Positions 58,902-64,000 of a stretch of DNA of 64,000 nt are shown here, piece after piece. How positions within the stretch are numbered: position 1 is the first letter of the stretch; every line of letters starts with the position of its first letter. The DNA is from Nitzschia sp. DOCU1. Taxonomy: Eukaryota; Bacillariophyta; Bacillariophyceae; Bacillariales; Bacillariaceae. The DNA lies in NCBI GenBank assembly GCA_951394045.1, contig OX595985.1:2790001-2854000 (forward strand), in the 5' to 3' direction. The notes below the pieces were generated by a model. That model was given only the letters and a program-made list of their open reading frames with translations. It was not told the origin of the DNA and did not search any database. The position numbers and the translations under genes were made by a program.

Positions 58902-60158
58902 GCCCAGACTCGCAATACGTTGTATTGACGGATGCGCTGCTGGAAATTGAAGATCTGCTCGTTTAGGGGTGTCTGAGACAGTCTACAAGATTCCGGAAAT
59001 AAGTGTGGCTATGATCAGCTTCGTCGCTGCTGTTATTTTGCGATGACGAATTTGATCATGGTCGAGATTTGCTGTCAGCCAGTACCATCCCAGGGGACAC
59101 TACGTATTGAATAGTATGTCTGCATGAGAAACCGACTAAATTTGTGTATTAGTTACGACGTCGCTACTAGGTGATTTGCTTTTACTTCTTCGACCACGCC
59201 GTGCTGATTGCTGCATTGTCGGTTGGCTCATCTGAATTCGCCAAGCATCTGACGAGTATTTCTAGTAGTAGTATCAAAACAACTGCTCAATAACTTTTGT
59301 GGAATCTTCGTCCACAATTCTCGCAATGACGCTTCGATGGACTCGTCATTGCGCTGTGCCGTTGTGAGACCTTGCTGGTTATGATTCGGCCATTGTGTTC
59401 AAATTCTATCAAATGGTCGCTGGTAGCGCGATTTTCTTTAACGACAATGTTGCTATCTACTAGCTAGCGGTGAGGTATCAATCAGGAGTAAGAAACTGTA
59501 CAAGAGTAGTATCGTAGCCGGACCAAGAAATAGTACTCGCACCACCCAGGAACGATACTATTAACACGTCCTCGTGCTACGCTGCTTTAATAGTAGTTCA
59601 CTGAAATATACTACTATACTAATATTAAAGCAGCGAGAAGTGCGCGCTATCCATTTAGCAGCTACCTGGACGATTGGAACGGAACGATTTCGCAAGATAG
59701 GATAGATTGATGGGTACCGAGAGAGGTTGCGAGATGATGGTGCAGCCCCAAAGGATGACGTACTCCCGCGACAACCACCTCCCAAAAGTGGCACGATGTT
59801 TGCACGATATGATACACCGAAACGCATACGTCACAATTGAGTCCTGCATGGCTCGTGTAGTATCGTACAAATCTTGGTATCCGTAAAAAATGTAGAAATC
59901 TAGCAGGGTTACGTCATCGTCATCTGAGAAGCGTCATGACGTCAGTTCCTTCCTCTTCCCCATTTCGGCCGTCACGTTTCCGACCGACAAGCAGGGATCC
60001 CCAAAACAAAACCATGATGACGGGTATCACGATAGTGTACCCTAGACTTGTGAACGAATCTCGTAAGGTAACCTTGTCGCCTACTGTTGGAGGTGCTTCG
60101 TTCCGTTTTGATCGTTCGAATTGCGTTGACGACAAAACTACAATAAGAAGGATTTGTC
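58902..60158. other. Intergenic region, no gene recognised
   Basis: About 1.25 kb without a convincing gene on either strand. It includes the hairpin at 59581-59634 and the promoter region of the SET-domain gene. Confidence 0.5.
59581..59634. repeat. Long imperfect hairpin
   Basis: GCTGCTTTAATA (59581-59592) pairs with TATTAAAGCAGC (59623-59634). Inside it TAGTAG at 59591 and CTACTA at 59611 pair as well, giving an extended stem with small bulges and a ~14-nt loop. Confidence 0.65.
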
Positions 60159-61505
60159 ATGAGACGGAATTTGTTGTCGGGGGTCCTATTGGCGCTCGCC
60201 GTGGCCACCGATGCCTTTTCTTGGCAAGGACGGTGCTTGTGGAGGGCGTCAACGAAACTATTTTCAACTGTATCGATTGAAAGAATCGCCAAGAGAGAAA
60301 TCGGACAATTTCAACACTGGGCAGTCCAGTGCGGGGTCCTGGTGGAGAATGGTTTTGTCCTAGTCGAAAGTGACGTCGACGGAAACGAGGATTGGTATGC
60401 AGCAACGTCGACCGGAGGGGCACAGGGCTCTCGCGTCCTCTTTGTGCCGAATCCAATGATTTTATCAGCCACACGGATAGCCCAAGAGTATGAAGGTTAT
60501 GCAGACCCGTCCCTAGGGATACTTGGGAGAAAAGGTTTGCAAAAATTGTTCCCACAATTTTATCTCTTCCTGAAGATACTAGTTGAGTATGAGAGAGGCC
60601 AGGAATCTCCTTACTATCCTTGGCTTGCAGCTATGCCGCGAAAATGGAACACAGCAGTATCCATGGACGAGTTTTGTCTATCTTGTCTCCCTCCCTTTAT
60701 CAAATCGCTTTGTCAAAAAGAGAGGGATCAACTAACTGCGTTTCGAGAAGCGCTCCAGGCATTCGAATACTTGGGCCCATGGCCCAAAGCAAATAAAGAA
60801 CTTGCCGGGTTTGTTTATAACATTGTCTTCACAAGATCATGGGTCTTGGCCAATGGCGATCACCAAATTGTTCCCGTTGCTGACATGCTGAATCATGGTC
60901 ATCCTGGTAACGTCGTGCTTTCCAACGACGGGGATGGCAACGGCGTGGTCGTGTTGGCGGAGAATGTGCCTCCGGGTGCGCCATTGCACATGTCGTATGG
61001 AGATCCCACTAATCCGTCACAGTTTATTGCTACTTATGGTTTCCTAAATGATGCACCAGCTACATACTGCAAGTTCCAGATTTCAAATCCGTCGAAGGAA
61101 ATGTTAGACATTGGCTACGACACGTCGAAGATGCTGTTTGACACAGCAACGGGCGCAATCAGACAGGAGGTATGGGATGTGGTACTTTATTCTCTACTGG
61201 AAGGGAAGAGGGAACTGCAAAGAGATAAACGCGCGTTTTACGAGGCACACATGTCAGGAGATGAAAGTACCAAAGCCACCCTCCACCAAAAGTATCTTGT
61301 ACAAACTTGTACCGCGCTGCGATTACATATCGACAATATCCTTGCTGAAGTCGAAGCACTCATGGCGAGAACAAAAACTTTCGACTCCAGCAAGCACCCC
61401 AGGCTACCCTTGATTAGGAAGCACAACAGTTTGGTTGCTTCAACTTTCTTGAAGGCAAGGGAGAATGTGGAGCAGATATCCTCTGGTTTTCTTATTTCCC
61501 GCTAA
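60159..61505 (+). CDS. SET-domain lysine methyltransferase, Rubisco LSMT-like
   Basis: 448 residues in one exon. The N-terminus MRRNLLSGVLLALAVATDAFSWQGR is a signal peptide with an A-F site followed by a basic stretch, fitting plastid import. The split SET domain shows FVPNPMILSATR, an inserted helical region with QFYLFLKILVEYERG, and the SAM/Lys-binding core VPVADMLNHGH (N245, H246) and LHMSYGDPTNPSQFIATYGF. A Rubisco-LSMT-type substrate-binding C-domain follows. Relatives methylate the Rubisco large subunit or fructose-bisphosphate aldolase in plastids; the substrate here is unknown. Confidence 0.88.
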   Translation: MRRNLLSGVLLALAVATDAFSWQGRCLWRASTKLFSTVSIERIAKREIGQFQHWAVQCGVLVENGFVLVESDVDGNEDWYAATSTGGAQGSRVLFVPNPMILSATRIAQEYEGYADPSLGILGRKGLQKLFPQFYLFLKILVEYERGQESPYYPWLAAMPRKWNTAVSMDEFCLSCLPPFIKSLCQKERDQLTAFREALQAFEYLGPWPKANKELAGFVYNIVFTRSWVLANGDHQIVPVADMLNHGHPGNVVLSNDGDGNGVVVLAENVPPGAPLHMSYGDPTNPSQFIATYGFLNDAPATYCKFQISNPSKEMLDIGYDTSKMLFDTATGAIRQEVWDVVLYSLLEGKRELQRDKRAFYEAHMSGDESTKATLHQKYLVQTCTALRLHIDNILAEVEALMARTKTFDSSKHPRLPLIRKHNSLVASTFLKARENVEQISSGFLISR

Positions 61506-61660
61506 CAGGACGGACCAATACGTCAAGTACCAAAGAGCCAAACTAGCAAACAATGGATAGATACGGAGCATATATCCCAACAATTAAACTAATACGGGAT
61601 TTTTGGTTGCAAACTAATATATTTTTAACTACGACCGGTGGATTCCGGCGGCGGACTAGG

Positions 61661-62593
61661 CTATTCTTCTTTGACACCACTTCCGGTTCTTTTGTTGTTG
61701 GTTAATATGCACTGATTCCACAAAGTTTGCAATTCTTCCAGTGGTTTGGAAAGTAACATGCGCTCGTTGTGCTTGCCGATTTTTTCCGTGGCTGCTTCTC
61801 CGGCCGCATCGACCACCTTTGCCGAGACCAAAGTGACCGTTGGATAGGGGGAACGTTTTTCAAACTGAAGCGACTCTTGTTCTCCCATAAAGGCCCAATC
61901 CGGGTGAAATGGCGCAACAATTACCGAATCCATATATTTCCAATTGTCTTCCAAGTCCAGGAACCAGTCATAAAAGTCTCCAAAGTCGTTGGGCTCGGTG
62001 AACTGGTCATTTCGTATCTTGTCGGCGAATACCACAAAGAATATGACCGCTGATTCCATAGTTGGCGAAGCGTCCTCCAAAAAGCCTTGCAACCGGTAAC
62101 CTACATCTTCAACCAGCTTTGAATAGAAATCGCGGCCTTTCGGGTTGATGTCGGGATTGTCCACGAGAAATATCTGCAATGCGCTAGGAGTCTCTAGCGA
62201 CCCTTTAGCCCAAGGACACAGCTGAAGAGGCAACACAAAGTGCCGACACCAGGCCCAAGTTTGCTGGACTGCCATGGGCAACGATGATCTAGGTTGTTCT
62301 TTTTGTTTTCGCCATTGTTCTAGCCCAGAATCGTATCGCCAAACAACGATTGGAAGTTCAATCTCGTGACCCCCAGAATCATTTTCTGTAAAGCGTAGTT
62401 GTTGACGAAAAGGGCGCCGAAGATCTCGCAACATCCCGGTATTTACAACAGGACAAGGATCACTCGATCGCGAGTACCCTGGGATGACTCCATGCGCGAC
62501 AAAAGCCGCTCGGAGAGGAATCCACGATAATAGCAAAGGGACCCAGACTGCCAGAAGTCTCCAATGGAGGCGTCGCGAGAAGATGGCCGACAT
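61661..62593 (-). CDS. DUF1415 protein, probably plastid-targeted
   Basis: I chose the ATG at 62593 (310 residues) because a signal peptide follows (WRLLAVWVPLLLSWIPLRAA) ending in RAAFVAHG, an A-F site of the plastid type; the frame is open further up to 62686. The DUF1415 pattern is clear: FVLPLQLCPWAKGS, then VIVAPFHPDWAFMGEQ and RSPYPTVTLVSAKVVDAA. DUF1415 proteins are found in bacteria and algae and their activity is unknown. The gene converges on the SET gene (155 bp between stops) and is divergent from the amidohydrolase gene. Confidence 0.85.
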   Translation of the reverse strand: MSAIFSRRLHWRLLAVWVPLLLSWIPLRAAFVAHGVIPGYSRSSDPCPVVNTGMLRDLRRPFRQQLRFTENDSGGHEIELPIVVWRYDSGLEQWRKQKEQPRSSLPMAVQQTWAWCRHFVLPLQLCPWAKGSLETPSALQIFLVDNPDINPKGRDFYSKLVEDVGYRLQGFLEDASPTMESAVIFFVVFADKIRNDQFTEPNDFGDFYDWFLDLEDNWKYMDSVIVAPFHPDWAFMGEQESLQFEKRSPYPTVTLVSAKVVDAAGEAATEKIGKHNERMLLSKPLEELQTLWNQCILTNNKRTGSGVKEE

Positions 62594-63052
62594 TTCACAA
62601 TTTTGCCATCCACAATCGTCTTCTCGCAATAAGGAGATACCCTTTGGTCTCCGAGAGTGCCCTACACGTACTGTGTCGATAGACACAAAGATCCACTTGG
62701 GATCGCCAGCATTTCGCTATCTCGTGATGATCTCCCGAAGAAAATTTCTGTGGCAGGAAATACGGTGTGGACTCATTGGACTGATTTGGTCTGGCGCGCC
62801 CGTCCGAAAGCCAATGCGCCGTGCGCCGACAGGCGCGAAAATGTCGTGCAAAATATTGGCGCACCCCCATTTTCGCGCCATATTAAAAAGGGCAATTGAT
62901 TTGTTTTCTGGCTGGAAACTTCATCCGACGACGAGCGAAGCAGCAATCGACGCAACGGCCCGATGAGATGCTCGATGATACTGGCACGTTCCATGGTACA
63001 TTTCATTCCACCCTGAGCCGCAAGTTTGAAGCTGTGATCGATTAAAAGAAGC
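62594..63052. promoter_or_regulatory. Divergent promoter with two inverted E2F consensus sites
   Basis: GGCGCGAAAATG at 62832-62843 and its perfect reverse complement CATTTTCGCGCC at 62868-62879 face each other across 24 bp. Each contains TTTCGCGCC, a textbook E2F/DP site. TTGGCGC lies between them. The region serves the DUF1415 gene (minus) and the amidohydrolase gene (plus). Confidence 0.6.
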
Positions 63053-64000
63053 ATGAAGTTTGGTAGCAATTCTTTGTTGTTGGCCTTATTGAGCAGCCAT
63101 GTGCTGCTCTCAAGCGGATACACACTTCTTGGCAATGGTCAAATTTACACGGTCGACCCTGACAATCCACTCGTTGAGGCGATGGCTATAAACGAAAACA
63201 AGATCCTGAAAGTGGGTACTGTCGCGTCTTTGAGAAGCTCCCTGGGTCGTGAAGAGAAATTCTGGAACCTCGATGGGCGCCTGGTGCTCCCTGGATTCCA
63301 GGACGTACATGTCCATGCCGTCGAAGCAGGGATCAACGCTCAGCTCTGTTACATTCCAGAGGACACGGACATGTACGATATTGCGAAGAAACTCCGAAGC
63401 TGCAAAAACGGTGGAGAATTCGGGGATCAAGGCTGGATCATCGGAATCGGCATCGACGTGGGAGTCCTGCTTGACGCAATGTGGGAATACAACTATGAAT
63501 GGCCCATTGATGTGCTCGACGACGAATTCCCAGATGTTCCCGTGCTTATTCTTGACAACTTGGGACATGCTGCCCTCGTCAACACCGCTGCCTTCGAAAA
63601 CTCTGACATGTTTATTTACTACGATGAGGACCCTGCTGGCGGAATCCTGGATCGTGACGAGAATGGAGATGTGGTGGGCGTAGCTCGCGAGAATGCTCAA
63701 CAGGGATTCCGCAACGCTGCATTCCCCCCAACTGAAAAAAACGAGCAAACCGCATACAATGGATTGTTGAGGTCTATGTCGACTCTCGCGTCCTACGGAA
63801 TTACGACTATCAGTGATGCTGGTGGGTTCTGGAAGCAAGCGCAGACAGAAGCATGGGAGCGTGCGGAAGCGGCAGGAAAGATGCTCGTACGCGCCAGCAA
63901 CGCATTTTACGTTTACCCCGATATCGGAATCGGCGAGCAAATTTTCATTTTTCAGTCTCGCTTCAGCAACAACAAGGAAAAACTGGTACGGTTTAACCAA
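63053..64000 (+). CDS. Amidohydrolase family 3 (YtcJ-like) protein, cut by window end
   Basis: The ATG at 63053 opens a frame that runs uninterrupted to the last base, giving 316 residues of a family usually ~550 long. A short hydrophobic N-terminus (LLLALLSSHVLLSSG) may be a signal peptide. Then come GNGQIYTVDPDNPLVEAMA, the metal site VLPGFQDVHVHA (H86 and H88), the family motif LDNLGHAALVNTAA and PAGGILDRDENGDVVG. Such enzymes are zinc- or iron-dependent hydrolases of amide-like bonds; plant LAF3-like members are related. The remaining metal ligands lie beyond the window. The opposite strand also has a long open frame here, but it has no recognisable domains. Confidence 0.88.
   Translation, partial: MKFGSNSLLLALLSSHVLLSSGYTLLGNGQIYTVDPDNPLVEAMAINENKILKVGTVASLRSSLGREEKFWNLDGRLVLPGFQDVHVHAVEAGINAQLCYIPEDTDMYDIAKKLRSCKNGGEFGDQGWIIGIGIDVGVLLDAMWEYNYEWPIDVLDDEFPDVPVLILDNLGHAALVNTAAFENSDMFIYYDEDPAGGILDRDENGDVVGVARENAQQGFRNAAFPPTEKNEQTAYNGLLRSMSTLASYGITTISDAGGFWKQAQTEAWERAEAAGKMLVRASNAFYVYPDIGIGEQIFIFQSRFSNNKEKLVRFNQ

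Noticed and set aside
63110..64000. Long minus-strand open frame (296 codons) at the window end
   Set aside because: It lies fully antisense to the amidohydrolase, has no recognisable domain, and the plus-strand frame carries clear family motifs.
1..64000. CRISPR arrays, operons or ribosome-binding sites
   Set aside because: None seen; gene structure with GT-AG introns and LTR elements is eukaryotic.

Overview
The window looks like nuclear DNA of a stramenopile alga, most likely a pennate diatom; the species cannot be told from the sequence alone. The pointers are short GT-AG introns of 69-134 bp, several precursors with a signal peptide ending in an A-F cleavage motif of the diatom plastid-import type, ankyrin repeats of the GNLPLH kind, and Ty1/copia and Ty3/gypsy elements with diatom-like gag proteins. 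About half of the window is mobile DNA. I rebuilt spliced genes by hand from splice sites and reading frame.

Layout. 1-3.6 kb: a PIF/Harbinger transposon with a transposase and a Cys-rich accessory gene, followed by about 1.9 kb of non-coding DNA with a decayed 180-bp tandem repeat. 5.4-10.5 kb: a host block with a fused NAA80-type acetyltransferase and ACTMAP-type actin protease, a divergent Na+/H+ exchanger, and a Whirly-type ssDNA-binding protein. 11.5-16 kb: two convergent uncharacterised genes that look like a two-gene mobile element. 16.4-26.2 kb: a second host block with a protein carrying a UBX-like ubiquitin fold, two divergent ankyrin-AAA+ paralogues, a prolyl 4-hydroxylase with a VHL-beta-like N-domain, and a small plastid protein. 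26.4-33.05 kb: an intact young copia element. 34-35.2 kb: a broken SAP/piggyBac-like transposase gene. 35.3-43.2 kb: a truncated gypsy element with a young complete gypsy element inserted in its gag gene. 43.2-53.3 kb: a DNA-transposon block with a frameshifted SAP-like gene, a small spliced gene, a MULE/SWIM transposase, a large unknown gene with 198-bp internal repeats, and a small element flanked by a 9-bp duplication. 53.4-64 kb: host genes again, namely a second VHL-like/P4H paralogue, a METTL5-type methyltransferase, a Gly/Tyr-rich protein with plastid-type presequence, a Rubisco-LSMT-like SET protein, a DUF1415 protein and the start of an amidohydrolase.

The most notable observations are the fusion of two actin N-terminus maturation enzymes in one protein; hydroxyproline-reader-like (VHL-beta) domains joined to prolyl hydroxylases in two paralogues; a single in-frame UGA between gag and pol in two unrelated LTR retrotransposons; an ankyrin-AAA+ pair in which one partner seems to have lost its arginine finger; and paired perfect E2F-type sites in one divergent promoter.
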